A program made the position numbers and the translations under genes. DNA of 64,000 nt from Triparma columacea. Taxonomy: Eukaryota > Sar > Bolidophyceae > Parmales > Triparmaceae. The notes beneath the pieces were generated by a model. The model made no database searches and was not told where the DNA came from. It saw only the letters and a list, made by a program, of their open reading frames with translations. Each line of letters starts with the position of its first letter. The stretch's first letter is position 1. This document shows, piece after piece, positions 1 to 10,658 of this stretch. Where the stretch lies: the NCBI GenBank assembly GCA_030267965.1, contig BRYA01000439.1, forward strand, positions 18,716-82,715. The letters run 5' to 3'.

Positions 1-1383
1 TTCGAGGGTCAGGATGTTCAACCTCCTACCCATGAAGCCTGGGAAGTTCCACGTCACGGTGGGGAACGAGACGGTCATGGCTAGGGCGGCGTTCTTCGGG
101 TCGAGGGAGCTGGGGAAGAAACCGGGGGGGGAGCTGTGGGACACGGAGGACTACGAGACGCAGGATCACTACATAGACGGCGACGGGGGGGGGGAGGGGG
201 TCCAAGAAGGCGAAGGCGAAGGTCAGGGGTCGGGAGGGGGATCCGAAGGGTCCATCCAACCCCAGTGGGCCCTCCTGACGTTCGACAGGCCCGTGGTGTG
301 CAGGAGGACGGAGCGAGTTATTGGCAGCAGGCTCGACACCGAGGAGAAGTGCAGGCTGGCCTGGGAGGGGGAGATTAGGGAGACTTGGGATGGGAAGGGG
401 AAGGGGAAGGGAATAGAGGATAGGCTGGTGTTTTACACGATTAAGGAGAAAAGGTGCAAGGTTGACAAGGTGGGGGAGGGCTGGAAGAGGTGAGAGGGTG
501 GGGGGAGCCAAGCCTGGCCGGCGGCAGGAGCGAAGTATTGAAGGGGAAAGGATTGCAATATCAGCCCCCCAAACCTCCTGGAATACGAAGCCCCTTATCG
601 CTCTCCTCCCCATGGGTTGGAGGTACGACACGCCTTATGCTAACACGCCCCCCCCCCCCCCCCCACCGCTTAGGGAGTCTGACGGGAAGACGGTGTGGTT
701 CGAAGTAATCGCCAAGAACCTCTTCGGGAAGGGGGCGGCAATGGGGGACTTCAAGGGCCTGAAGCTCCTCTCCCCGGAGGGGGACGTGGGGGTGCTGCAG
801 GGGGCGTTTGGGACGGAGGGAAAGTTCAGGGTCTCGTTCCCTGGGGGTACGCAGGTCGGGGAGGGGGGGGAACTCTTGCTCAAGTTCAAGGTGAGAGGGG
901 GGGCGAGGCTAAGGCATAAAAGAACTGTATGGTCTTCTCGCCCGCAAAAGAAGCAATCTTCCTAACCCCTCCCGGTTCTCGCAGAGGATAAAGGGTGACA
1001 AGACCAACAAGATGGAACAGGGTTTCATTGAAGTCCCTGAGAGGGCTGCGGGGGAGAGGATCAAGGTTGAGGGCGAGGATGAGAAGGTGGGTAAGAAGGG
1101 TAAGAAGGGGGTTGATGCCCCGCCTCCTCCCCCGACATCAAAGGTCGACACGGACCGTGTGGGGGAGGTAGAGAAGGACAAGGGGGACGGGATCTTCATA
1201 GTCAGCTCTCTGTTCACGGCCTCCGACAACGTCAAGCTTTTCGTGGACGAGAAGGTGGAGAAGGTTGGAGGGGGAGGGGACGGGAGGGTCGTGGCAGCCT
1301 TTGGAAAGGCGGGAAAGTGCAAGGTCCGGTTTGAGGACGGGAGCGTTTCGGTCGGTGATAAAGTTAAACTCATGGGCAAGTGA
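1..1383 (+). CDS. EEFSEC: Selenocysteine-specific elongation factor, C-terminal part (5' partial)
   Basis: This GTPase delivers Sec-tRNA to UGA codons on the ribosome; only its C-terminal half lies here because the gene runs off the left edge. Exons are <1..489, 674..890 and 985..1383, and all junction phases agree. Recognised by family-typical stretches: KFHVTVGNETVMARAAFF (EF-Tu domain III-like), then WALLTFDRPVVC and VIGSRLDTEEKCRLAW, then the domain IV block with NLFGKG and GAFGTEGKFRVSFPGG. A second block with the same pattern (SLFTASDNVKLFVDEKV, then AFGKAGKCKVRFEDG) follows in exon 3 after a Lys/Pro-rich linker, so domain IV appears to be duplicated. A Gly/Glu linker near nt 180-245 is low complexity. 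The GTPase motifs would lie upstream of the window. Family assignment is confident; the domain duplication is my reading of the sequence. Confidence 0.93.
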
Positions 1384-1450
1384 TTGTGCAAAATTGAGGT
1401 GAATTACTTTGTGCTTATTGTGTCTTCGCTGTGTAAATATTATATTCATG

Positions 1451-2367
1451 TCATATCTTCTCCTCTATGGCAGAGAAGAAGATCACGAAGACCAACCGCT
1501 TCTCATTCATTGGAACCGGGTGAGGTTTGTGGAGGCCTTCTGCAAGGACGAGACCGTCCCCCGCTCGGAGCGAAACCGGGGTGGCAGGGATGGATATTTC
1601 AGGCTGGCAGTCAAGCACCCCAAGAATGTCCCCGTCCGCCCCGCCGTTGTCGTACAAGCCCTGCACCACCACGGAGAGGGGAACAGGCTTACCCTCCCAG
1701 TCGCAGTCAACGTGCCTTTCCATGTCCCTGGGCTGGTTGCTTTTCCCAACATAGTAGTTCACGAAGGCGCTCTCGACTGGGAGGGTTGTTGGAGCGTCGG
1801 GAAGGTCGAACAACTCCATCAACTGGGAACGCACGCAGCTAATAATGGGATCCATAAAAGATGAGTCCTCCGCTGTCCACAATTTCTTCCCGTCGATGTA
1901 AATGCGGCTGTTCTTCCATGGTTTATCTAAGTATGTTCCAGGGTGACCACCGTCTGCCTCTGCGGGTGGGGGGAGAGGGAAAAAGAGAAGATATGTCAAG
2001 TTAGTGGACTTACTCTCTTCGCGTCCACCCCCCACTCCAACCCATCCCAACCCTCACCAAATCGCTCCGCCGCTAACGCACTGCTTCTTTTCAAAATTTC
2101 TTTGGGAACCATGTCGGGCACCTGTAAGAACTTTTTCTCAATAATTTGACGTACAATCGCGACTTTGTCTTTGAAAATAATCTCTGGTGCTTTTGTAGGG
2201 CTCTGAAACTCGGTGGTGGCGACGCTCAACAACTCTGTGGCGATTTTTTTGGCCTTTGTACAAGAAGCCTTGGGCCAGGTCACTCTGCGTGTCATTGCTC
2301 TTGTAGCCAAAAAAGACGCAGATTGGCAGATCATGAAGACTAGAATGAGCACGAACGAAGTTTTCAT
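1451..2367 (-). CDS. 2OG-Fe(II) oxygenase, prolyl-4-hydroxylase-like, probably organelle targeted
   Basis: Two exons, complement(2014..2367) and complement(1451..1957), are joined in phase 0 (GTAAGT donor) and encode 286 aa. The C-terminal half has the double-stranded beta-helix pattern of Fe(II)/2-oxoglutarate hydroxylases: an HVD iron-binding motif (H200, D202), a distal His in GLHKPHPVP (H261 or H264) and a basic residue in EKRLVFVIFFS for 2-oxoglutarate. The N-terminus MKTSFVLILVFMICQSASF is a signal peptide, followed by a Phe and the Arg/Thr-rich stretch LATRAMTRR. That resembles the bipartite plastid presequence of heterokonts, but plain secretion is possible. The substrate is unknown; the prolyl-4-hydroxylase subgroup is inferred from the H-x-D...H...K/R spacing. 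It is divergent from the GST gene 332 nt away. Confidence 0.78.
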
Positions 2368-2699
2368 ACTTGCGGGTTTGCTAAAAAAAACGCAAGTATA
2401 ATCTTGGTGGGGTCAATTTTGTCGGAAAAATTATGGGATTGAGTCAATTTTTTAAGGTATGAAATGAACCCATCCCTATTTCCAACGTAATGTCCTACAT
2501 ACGTATTATCTACGCTTTGATTTGGAATATCTTCCCCCCTGATTTCCCTCCACCCACTTGTTTGCAAAGTGGTCAATTTTTTAAGTTGCCGGGATGCACG
2601 GCCTATCATCATTTCCAGCCTTCAACCACTGAAAGCGTCAAGCTTTACGGCCTCAACCACGTAAATTAACTAACCCCCAAATTCGTTCCCTCAGTTGTC
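2368..2699. promoter_or_regulatory. Divergent intergenic region between oxygenase and GST genes
   Basis: This 332-nt spacer must hold both promoters. It is more AT-rich than the flanking exons. It contains two copies of a GTCAATTTT/TTAAG-type motif (near 2413-2456 and 2572-2586). No clear TATA box or other gene is visible. Confidence 0.4.
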
Positions 2700-3608
2700 A
2701 TGTCTGCTGCGCCTATTGCCCCAGTAAAACCGAAGTTTATCTACCTTCCTGTCGTTGGTCGGGGCGAGCAAATCCACCTACTCCTTGCCGAACACGGCAT
2801 GGAGGTAGATTTCGTGCTCCCGGCTGGCTTTGGTGGGGAGTATGTTTGGGCTGACCAAGCAGCTCACGGAACCCTTCCTTCCTTCGAGACCATCGAGGAG
2901 GACAAGGTGAGTATGGGATAGCGTGAAGCAAGTGCTCGAACTCAACAACGAATACAACAACGTACACAACAACGTACACAACAACAAACACAACAACGAA
3001 CACAACAACGAACACAACAACGAAATACAATTAATCCCATTCGATCGCCACTTCGCACCTCCCCGCAGATGATCTTGAGCGACTCCTCTTCCATCATCGC
3101 CTACATCCTCGAGAAAACTCCCTCGGGCCCCGCCAACCCCAAGGACATGAAGTCCCGCGTCCTCTCCCGCGACTACTGGTCCTTCATCCAGGACTACTAC
3201 AACCACTTCCTCAGCCCCATGCACGACACCATCATGAACCACGCCGAGGCCCACTGGAGGCAGGGCCGCAACACTGACCCCCGGGCGTCCCCTACGCACG
3301 CCCTCAACAAGGACTACCTGGCGGAGCTTAAGACGTACCACACGCAGAGGATGAACAGGCTGGAGAAGAAGCTCGCTGCCGCCAAGACTGAGTTCTGCGC
3401 TGGGTCGGAGTTCACGTATGCCGACCTTTTCATTTACACCAGTGTCAACACGGTCCTCAAGTGCAAGGGATTCGGGCCCTTCAGGGAGTCATTCGGGGAG
3501 GCAGGACCCTTTGAGGGGTGCCCTACCCTTCTTGCTTTGGTGGAGAAGGTGGGGAAGCGCGAGAAGGTCGCCGCCCTTGCTGGTAAGTTTGACCAGGCTC
3601 CAGTTTAA
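2700..3608 (+). CDS. Glutathione S-transferase
   Basis: Cytosolic-type GST of 248 aa, from exons 2700..2906 and 3069..3608 (phase 0). The N-terminal thioredoxin-fold domain starts KFIYLPVVGRGEQIHLLLAE, with a Tyr near position 15 as candidate catalytic residue and GRGEQI matching the GRGE/GRAE motif of sigma/alpha-like GSTs. It continues to LSDSSSIIAYILEKT, the glutathione gamma-glutamyl binding segment (E/Q-S-x-A-I in most GSTs, D-S-S-S-I here). The second exon is the all-helical C-terminal domain, with the FTYADLFIY N-capping-box-like motif. No targeting peptide is apparent. The intron contains a tandem repeat. The class within the GST superfamily is not certain. Confidence 0.88.
2940..3025 (+). 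repeat. Tandem (CACAACAACGAA)-type repeat in GST intron
   Basis: Roughly seven imperfect copies of a 12-nt unit (CACAACAACGAA with GTA variants) fill the middle of the GST intron. It is a simple minisatellite with no evidence of function. Confidence 0.85.
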
Positions 3609-3722
3609 TAAACTTCGTTCATCAGTCTGGCGTTAATTTTGTTTGCACGAAAAAAGGTAGTGGATTTGTTGGTGTTTTGATTTTATTTAACTTAGTCCTC
3701 GCCCCTTCCCTTACCCTTCCGT

Positions 3723-5333
3723 TTAAGCGCTCTCTACCTGAGCCTCGACATACTCCTTCCCCAAAATGGCCTTCACAGTCTTCCACTCCTCCGTCTCTAG
3801 TGCCTTATTGTGGTCAAGGGCTCCTCCCTGCTTCTTCCCCTTCTCGTCGTACGCCACGGTCAGGGGGTCCGTTTCCTTGGGGACGTGGAGGTAGGCCGGC
3901 TCGACGACCTCGGTGACGAGCTCCTGGTCGATGAAGCTGATGTTCTTCTTGGCCAAAATTAGAACTCCGTCGGCGGGGGGAGGGACGCGGTCGTCCTTGA
4001 TGGGCTTGCCGTCGACGAGGGTCCCCTTGTACATGACGAGGGAGTCTGAGTTGAAGGCCATGAGGTGCTTGTAGCTGTAGAAACCGGGGACGGAGTCGAA
4101 GCCGGTTTGGACGGGCCAGCGGAAAGCGGGGTAGTCATCGTTTTTGTAGTCGAGACCGTTCTTGACATAGTCGAAACTGTTGAGGGGGAGGATCGGCCAC
4201 GCGAAAAGGGTTGGGTTAGTGGTGTTGAGTGAAGCGATTCACAGGAAGGTTACATAGCCACTGTCGACACCCCCTCGTGCATCCGCAGCGCCCCTCCCCG
4301 CCCTCAAGGTTATCGCTGCGCTCCTTTCTCTCCCTCCCGCTCCCCCTTTACCACCCGATTCTCACCTCTTCTGCTGTCCGAACTCCTCGTCGGGGACAAT
4401 CTTCCCCCCCTGGGTGTCGTCCCTGGCGGATTTAAAGTAGTCGAACGCCTGCAGGGTAGGCATGATCTCTACCATGGCCTTGGTGTAGACGTCGTCGTAC
4501 TCGAGGGTCTTCTTGTCGTCGGTGGAGATGACGTTGCCGTTCTCGTCCTTGACATCGAAAGGGATCCTCGTGTCACCCTGGACAAAGACGGAGACCGCCT
4601 TGGTGTCCTTAAGCACAGAGGAGATGACGGAGGGGTCGGTACAGGAGGAGGGGAGGGTGGCCAGGACGAAACCGGCACGGGCGCAGGCGAACTGGAGGAC
4701 GTGGTACTCGGCGGTGTCGGAGGGGAGGATTGAGAGGATGGTGTCCTTGGGGGCCACGCCAATCTCAAGGAGGCCGGAGGCTGATGGTGGAGTGGGGGGG
4801 TTGGAGGAGTGAAGGAGTTGGGGGTGGGGGTGAGATGGTGGAAAGGGAGCACTTTCTGTAGAGAGCGGAGCCCACTTTCTGTAGAGAGCCCACTTTCTGC
4901 AGAGAGCCCATTCTCTCCCTCTCACCTAATGCGTCGCTGTACTTCTTCATTTCTGATATCGTCCTGTTTGTGGGTGAGAGGGGTAAGTGTCAGTCTAAAG
5001 TAGTGCTCCAAAACGTCTTAATATTCTCCTAAATGTGATCCTAAAGGTACTAATATCCACATATATATATATAGGTCAGTTCGTCCCTCTCTGATGACTC
5101 CCCTAACTTTCGATTTAAAGCATGTATGACATTCAAACACAGACTTACCACTTCATATTAGCCTGTTTATCATATCTAATAGCATCACGATGAGGAAGTG
5201 TAGAATTAAGGCCATTTAAACTGTCAACGATTGAGGCGAGGCTCCGAGCTTGATTGCCCAAAATTAGCCCTCCATTACTCAACACTCTCCTACAGGCTAC
5301 ACCTCTTGATACTCTTGATACTACGGATAACAT
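3723..5333 (-). CDS. Truncated acyl-CoA synthetase-like (AMP-binding) protein, mitochondrial presequence
   Basis: Four exons, complement(5149..5333, 4926..4963, 4366..4780, 3723..4176), give 363 aa with consistent phases; the 38-nt second exon restores the family segment KWTISEMKKYSDALASGLLE. The N-terminus (MLSVVSRVSRGVACRRVL) is Arg/Ser-rich without acids, like a mitochondrial presequence. The following part matches the N-terminal subdomain of ANL enzymes: GLLEIGVAPKDTILSILPSD, then LQFACARAGFVLATL. Where the P-loop-like A3 motif T/S-G-T-T-G-x-P-K-G should be there is only TGFDSVPGFYSYKHLMAFN. The protein then ends without the adenylate-binding core motifs or the C-terminal lid domain; full-length relatives have about 550-600 aa. 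It is probably catalytically inactive, with a structural or regulatory role, or a decaying copy with an intact frame. A missed downstream exon is possible. Confidence 0.65.
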
Positions 5334-5650
5334 GTCTCACACAATCAACCCTTCAGTCTTTAAATTAAAGGAGAAAAAGATGGAGTATGGAAAGGAAGGT
5401 CTGCTCTGTCCACTTTTGCGCCCTTTGGTCTGAACCTTTCCGAAACCTTGCTTTACAAAGATCAATCCAGTACACACCCACACACCTCATTTAAAACAAC
5501 ACATCACACCACAAAGCGTCCCACGCTCCCGCCCCTTCCACTAAATTCAACCCCCCTCTACACCTTCCCCCCAATCCCTCTCCCCCACCTCCCAAATAAC
5601 CTCACCCCCTCCCTCGTTTGAACTTCCTGTCCTCTCAAAAAACACCAAAC
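5334..5650. promoter_or_regulatory. Divergent intergenic region upstream of PIBF1
   Basis: This 317-nt spacer lies between two divergent genes. The PIBF1-proximal half is strongly pyrimidine/C-rich (CCCCT runs at 5520-5615), as seen upstream of several genes here, for example the cathepsin gene. No other coding sequence is seen. Confidence 0.4.
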
Positions 5651-8581
5651 ATGCCATCCACCTCTAAAAAACCCTCCTCCAACGAGAATTCAAAACTACT
5701 CTCCCTCGCTAGTGACATTGGGGTGAGCCGGGTCGCCCTCAGGGGCGAGGACCTGGCTAAACTGAGCTCGGGATCAGGTAAGCATGAGAAGAAATCAAAG
5801 TAACACACGACCAACGGACTTGTGGGTGTAGGAATGATATCTATCCGGTGATGATCTCCGAATACCCCCCGCTTTACTCCAATACAAATGTTCTAACCCA
5901 AAAATACAACCCCTCTCTTGGCTCACCACAGAGTCTAATTCTTCCCTCGGGAACTCGTCTGCCAGCAGCGGTGATGACTCTACTCTCAAAGTCGCCGCGG
6001 ACCCATCTCCTCGTAAAAAGGGCGGAGACAGAGACGTTCCTGATCTGGACAACTCCAGCAGCCTTGACTCTGACAGTGGGCTGCTCAATGACAGCGACGA
6101 CAGCGACACAGTGCACCTCAGCTTGCCGGGGAGCTTCGACGACACGCTCAACTTCGATAATATTGTTTTCGGCATCGAGAGGGGTGGAGGGGGGGGGGGG
6201 GGAGGGATGCACATGGGGATGGGGATGCACATGGGAGGGGGGGGTGTCGGTCCCTCCTCCCAGAAGCTGCTTGACAGGATCCAGGACCTCGAGCAGAGCC
6301 TTACGAAGCAGAGGCTCAGGCACGAGGAGGAGGTCCGCAGTTTGAAGAACCGGTACGAGGACCAGTCTTCAAGGGTGACTACGGAGGCGCTGGAGAGGGA
6401 TAGGGAACTGACACTCATGCAGCAGAGACTGGCGGATAGGAAGGAGAACTTCAGGGAGCTCGCGATATCAGACAGCCTATTTAAGGAGGTAAGGCGGAAC
6501 GAGGAGCAAGCGTCAGGAGCGTCAGGATGAGCGATGCGACGACCCCCGCCCCTCCCTAAATCCCAACCCTCTCTTCGCTTCGCTCTCGTCGCAGCTGGAG
6601 AACCTCCCGGAGAGCCAGCTTACGCTGAAGGAGTTCGTGTGCGTCACGGCTCACAGGAGCACGAGGAGGTACAAGGAGGAGCTGGCTGGTAGCAGGGCCA
6701 AAGTAGATGAGATTCAGGAACTGCTCAATAAGACTACGGACGCGAACGAGAAAAGCTTGAGAGAGGCGCAAAGGGCTAGGAAGGTGGCGGAAGGAAGAGA
6801 GGAGGGCCTGAGGATCGATCTGACGACGAGTGAGGACAGGCTAAAAGAGGTGGAGGGGAAGGTGAGAACAGGAGTAGCGAAGCGACGACAGTGACGCAAT
6901 ACCAACCTCCTCCGCTCCTTGCGCTCCTCGCAGGTCCGCGACTTCCAGAGGACCGTCGCTGACTTGAGGGAGAAGGGGCGCAAGTTCGACGAGACTCTAC
7001 AGAGGGCCAAGACGGCAGAGAAGAAGTACGATGACCTCAGGAAACTGGCGGAGGACCAGGCTTCGGCGCTGAACAATGCGGCAGACAACGAGAAGAAGGT
7101 CGTGCAGAAGAGCCTAGACAGCGAGGTGAGGTTTCGTTGGCGTTATTTAGGGCACAACGACAATTCTAATCATTAGCTCAACCCTTCCCGCACCCTTCCC
7201 GCAACTCGCTTCTCTCATCGTCACAGCACCAGCTCCAGCTGCTCAGGATGGACAAGACGTTCCTCCAGAAGGAGTTCGAGCTCGCGACGCAGAGGGCGGA
7301 CAGGGCCGAGAAGGACAACATGAGGAACGAGGACCTGCTCAGGGAGAGCATGGTGAAGAGAGACGAGCTCCTGATGCAGCTCAACGAGGCCAGGCACTCC
7401 GGCAAGGGGGCGTACGAGCAGAAGCTCGAGAAGGAGATCGGCAGGCTCCGCGAGGACAGCGCCCGGGAGATGCAAGAAATCAGGAACAACAACGACCAGG
7501 TCTGGGAGCGGGAGAACAAGATGCTCAAGGAGCAGAAGGCGGACGCGTTCAAGCAGTACGAGATGGTGATGCACGACCTGCAGGAGCTGAGGAGGACGCA
7601 CGAGGCGCTGGTGCTGAGGCACGCGAAGATGGGAAGCGAGCAGGAGGCGGGGGTGCTGGAGGTTAGGAACGAACTCAAGATGAAGGACTTTGAGGTGAGG
7701 CAAAGGGAGACGAAGCGGAAGTACGGGAAGGGGGGCGAAGCGGAGACGTGGATTGTTTGCTAACCTCCTGGTGCTGCGCGATCCTCGCACGCGAACCTCT
7801 CTCCTCGCAGATCGCCAAGCTGGCCGCCAGCCTCGAAGAGGTCAGGTTGGTCAAGAAGGAGTCGGACCTCCTGGTGGAGCACCTCCGGGCATCCCTTGCC
7901 GTTCACCAGTCCGAGTTCGCAAACCTGAAGCAGGAGGCCAAGGCTGACAAGGAGATCCTCCTCGACAAGCTCCGGGGGAAGGACGAGCAGCTCGAGGTCT
8001 ACCTTCAGGCGGAGATCAACTTTGAGGCCCAGATAGAGGAAGGGGAGGACCCAGGGGCGATAGCGGCGCTGAGCGCTCCGAGGAGGAGGGTTCAGCACGC
8101 TGTCACGCTCGCGAGGAGGTGCGTTGACATCGAGAAGGCCAGGGTTGAGTTGGGCCTGCAGAATGATGTGCTAAGGGAGAGGGTGGTGGAACTGGAGGGA
8201 AGAGTGCAGGACGCGGAGAGGAGGATCGAGACGGTGAAGCAACCAACGAAGTACGTGATGGACAGCATCGCTGAGAAAGACGGGGTCATAAAGGCGCTCA
8301 GGGAGGAAGGGGAGAAGAGCAGGAAAGAACTGGAGGGGGTGAAGGAGGAGCTGAGGGCGGTGCTGGAGAGGAGAGAGGGTCTCGAGAAGGTGCAAGAAAT
8401 CGTGAAGGGATTTGCGGGGGGGGGGGGTGACGTCCAGGGAGGATATATGCAGGGGAAATACGTTGTTGAAGAACCAGTGATGCCGCAGATGCAAGTGGAA
8501 CAACAGGCGGACCTCAGTATTCACCTGGAGAGAAATACGAGCCCTACCAAGGGGGGATTTCACAAGTCTGGAGGAAACTGA
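5651..8581 (+). CDS. PIBF1: PIBF1/CEP90-like centriolar coiled-coil protein
   Basis: Six exons (5651..5777, 5932..6488, 6595..6861, 6934..7125, 7227..7694, 7811..8581) encode 793 aa, close to the 757 aa of human PIBF1. After a Ser/Asp/Gly-rich N-terminus, nearly the whole protein is coiled coil. Orthology rests on conserved islands: LPESQLTLKEFVCV (human FPEDQLSIPEYVSV), AYEQKLEKEIGRLRED, EIRNNNDQVWERENKMLKEQ, the motif EGEDP...RRRVQHAVTLARR before an LEK-type helix, and QPTKYVMDSIAEKDGVI. PIBF1/CEP90 acts at centriolar satellites and distal centrioles in cilium assembly, so the organism probably builds flagella at some stage. The ATG at 5651 opens the coding frame; the in-frame sequence upstream has no ATG. 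A homopolymeric Gly/Met-Gly run (GGGGG, MHMGMGMHMG) lies near residues 130-155. Confidence 0.9.
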
Positions 8582-8699
8582 GGGGTTCGGGCTTGTAGGA
8601 GTGTGCATAAAAAGCATAGAGGTGGTAGATGAGAAACTCATGGTTTTGAAGACAGAACACCAACAAAAAAATTGTTTTTGGCTCGTTTAAGTAGGTCGT

Positions 8700-8805
8700 T
8701 TAGTATGTTATTGACGCTGCATAAACTGTTTTTGACACTGTATAAAGTGTTTTTGACACTGCATAAACTGTCACTGTCTCTGTATAAACTGTCGTTGACG
8801 CAACA
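8700..8805. repeat. Short tandem repeat, about 20-nt unit
   Basis: About five imperfect copies of a unit like CTGTATAAACTGTTTTTGA lie between PIBF1 and the ferredoxin-like gene, just past the latter's stop codon. They may be part of its 3' UTR. No coding role is seen. Confidence 0.7.
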
Positions 8806-8823
8806 AATAATTCGCAACCTCAC

Positions 8824-9433
8824 TTACTTGAGGGCAAGACCTTTCTCGGCTATGGATTTCAACTTAGGGGCGGCAGGAACTTTACCGACGCAGGCCTTGA
8901 CGCGGGAACCACCGACAGAGACCGTGCAGCTGCCGCAGTCACCTCTGTGGGGCGGGGATGGAGGGTGGGGGGGTGGGGCGGGGATGGAGGGTGGGGGGGT
9001 GGGTCAGTTTGGTAAAGGTGGTTTGGAGGGGGATGATGTGAATAATCGGTGGTCTGCGGTAGGCTGTACGTATTCCCTGCCATATATTGGGGTACTTTCG
9101 TATAAGTCGAGGCTACTTTCGTATAAGTCGAGGCTGAACACGCGTTGTTTGTTGATATGGAACCGCCACCTACTCCCCTCTTGTCGACATTCTGCATGAT
9201 TTTCTTGCTACTTACTTCTTACAACTATACTTGGGCTTGTATCCTAATTTACTACATGCTGCGCTCATTTTAGATCCCTCGGCTACCATTGCCTCCTTCC
9301 CGTTGTAAGTTAATTTCACTTTTCCAAAAGTCCTTGTCGAGGGTCTTTGTTTCAGGGTGATTGTTGGCTGAAAGGAGGATGTTAGAGACAGTAAGAGGGA
9401 AATGACGAGGATGAGCAATGTAAGTGATGCCAT
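8824..9433 (-). CDS. Plastid-targeted [2Fe-2S] ferredoxin-like protein
   Basis: Two exons, complement(9216..9433) and complement(8824..8944), give 112 aa. The N-terminus is hydrophobic (MASLTLLILVISLLLSLTSS), followed by FQPTITLKQRPSTRT: a signal peptide, an aromatic residue and a Ser/Thr/Arg-rich transit segment, as in heterokont plastid proteins. The mature part has a beta-grasp ferredoxin N-terminus (KVKLTYNGKEAMVAEGSK) and the cluster loop YSCKKGDCGSCT. Cysteines are C71-x4-C76-x2-C79-x11-C91. The last spacing is far shorter than in photosynthetic ferredoxins and equals that of succinate dehydrogenase iron-sulfur subunits. It is therefore a specialised small ferredoxin, not the photosystem I carrier. 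The splice site falls inside the cluster loop. A GTAAGT overlaps the stop codon, so an alternative longer 3' form cannot be excluded. Confidence 0.8.
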
Positions 9434-9543
9434 TATTAGCTTTTAAAAGTGATTTTCGTAGAATTTGGGAAATAGTCTGGGCAGAAAGAAAGCTTTGTCA
9501 GATGTCAGTGTTTTTGTTGGGAGTGAAACGCCTTGAGAGAGAC

Positions 9544-10179
9544 ATGACTCTCATTTGTACGTTTCACATGCTCATATTCCTGTCAGCCAACATCGATATG
9601 ATATCAGGCTTTATGTCTATCCCCGCCTTTGGCCGTGTGACGTGCCTCAACGCTTGCATTCCTCCTTTCGCTTTCTTTGGGTATTTCAAGGGTGGAAAGA
9701 ACGACAAGCTTGAGCTCACAGAGTCACAAAAGGAGCTCAGGAACAAAATCCAGCTCGCTAAGTGCTCCGACGGCTGGAAGTGTGACGAAGATGGCTGCTT
9801 CTTTGTCATTGAGGAGACTGAGGAAGGTGGAGTTGCACTGAAACCTGCAACTGAGGGGAATTTGAAGCACGGGACAACGTACGGACACGGGGAGAAAATC
9901 GAGATGGATGATGGAGGGTTGTGCAGTGTTGAGGGCGAGGTTGGTTATGACGAGGGCAAGGTGTACGATGTCGTGGTGGGAGAGAAGCTCAGCGACCTCT
10001 TCACGCTCGAGGAGTGCATGATAGTTTACAACGACGAGAACGACCCGGATGACTACGAGCTCGTTTGCAACGGGAAGAATGAGGACAGGGAGAAGTGGAT
10101 GAAGCTGCTGAGAGAGAGTGATCAAGAAGAGGTCAAGAGGTTCTTGAGCGGGGGAGGGATGGCTCAGAGCCCGAACTGA
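9544..10179 (+). CDS. Hypothetical protein, acidic, with hydrophobic N-terminus
   Basis: Single-exon gene, 211 aa from the ATG at 9544. In-frame ATGs at 9502 and 9427 are also possible, and the last would overlap the divergent ferredoxin-like gene. The first 60 residues are hydrophobic (MTLICTFHMLIFLSA, later IPPFAFFGYF), consistent with a signal peptide or bipartite targeting sequence. The rest is acidic and globular, with a Cys pair in KCSDGWKCDEDGCFF and repeated Gly-Glu-rich turns. I recognise no family. GC-ending codons support real coding. Confidence 0.55.
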   Translation: MTLICTFHMLIFLSANIDMISGFMSIPAFGRVTCLNACIPPFAFFGYFKGGKNDKLELTESQKELRNKIQLAKCSDGWKCDEDGCFFVIEETEEGGVALKPATEGNLKHGTTYGHGEKIEMDDGGLCSVEGEVGYDEGKVYDVVVGEKLSDLFTLEECMIVYNDENDPDDYELVCNGKNEDREKWMKLLRESDQEEVKRFLSGGGMAQSPN

Positions 10180-10658
10180 CGGAGGGGTGGGAGGCGAGGG
10201 GTGGGAAGACAGAGGTGGTGGCTGGGGGTGGGGTGGAGGGGGGGGGTAGGGGTGCTGACAGTGCCGGTGACTATACATGTACTGCATTTGACATTACGAG
10301 ACGTTGTTGCGCGCGTGAGGCCAGGTTTACTATAAGTGATCAATAAGATCGTTGACGACGCGAACCCTATTTTAATCAACGTAATCACTGTTGCGTCTTG
10401 CTTGTTTGGCGCGTTACCGTAACAATTTTGACACTCATATTTTGCTTGAGTGCTTGAGTCATTGAGGAATCAAGTGAGACAACCCTGAATTTCATCTCAA
10501 AAAGAATTAAAATTCAACCAGCACACCATCCCTTGAAATCGTGCCGTCTTAGCCGTGACCTCCTCCTGTACTGTACTCCCCTTACGACCCTCAATCGTCG
10601 CCCCCGCCTCTCCCTTCCTCCCTTCTTGGGCTTAACCGAATAGGGGCCCAAGTGAAAC
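10180..10658. other. Intergenic region, no gene seen
   Basis: This 479-nt spacer holds the 3' end of the unknown protein gene and the 5' region of the kinase gene. It has a G-rich stretch at 10183-10250 and a C/T-rich stretch just before the kinase start. I see no RNA gene or repeat. Confidence 0.5.

Noticed and set aside
2364..2612. Minus-strand frame upstream of the oxygenase gene as an N-terminal extension
   Set aside because: It is in another frame, AT-rich and without family match; the ATG at 2367 gives a good signal peptide.
3723..5333. The acyl-CoA synthetase fragment as a pseudogene
   Set aside because: All four exons join in frame with standard splice sites and no internal stop, so I kept it as a CDS, while noting probable loss of catalysis.
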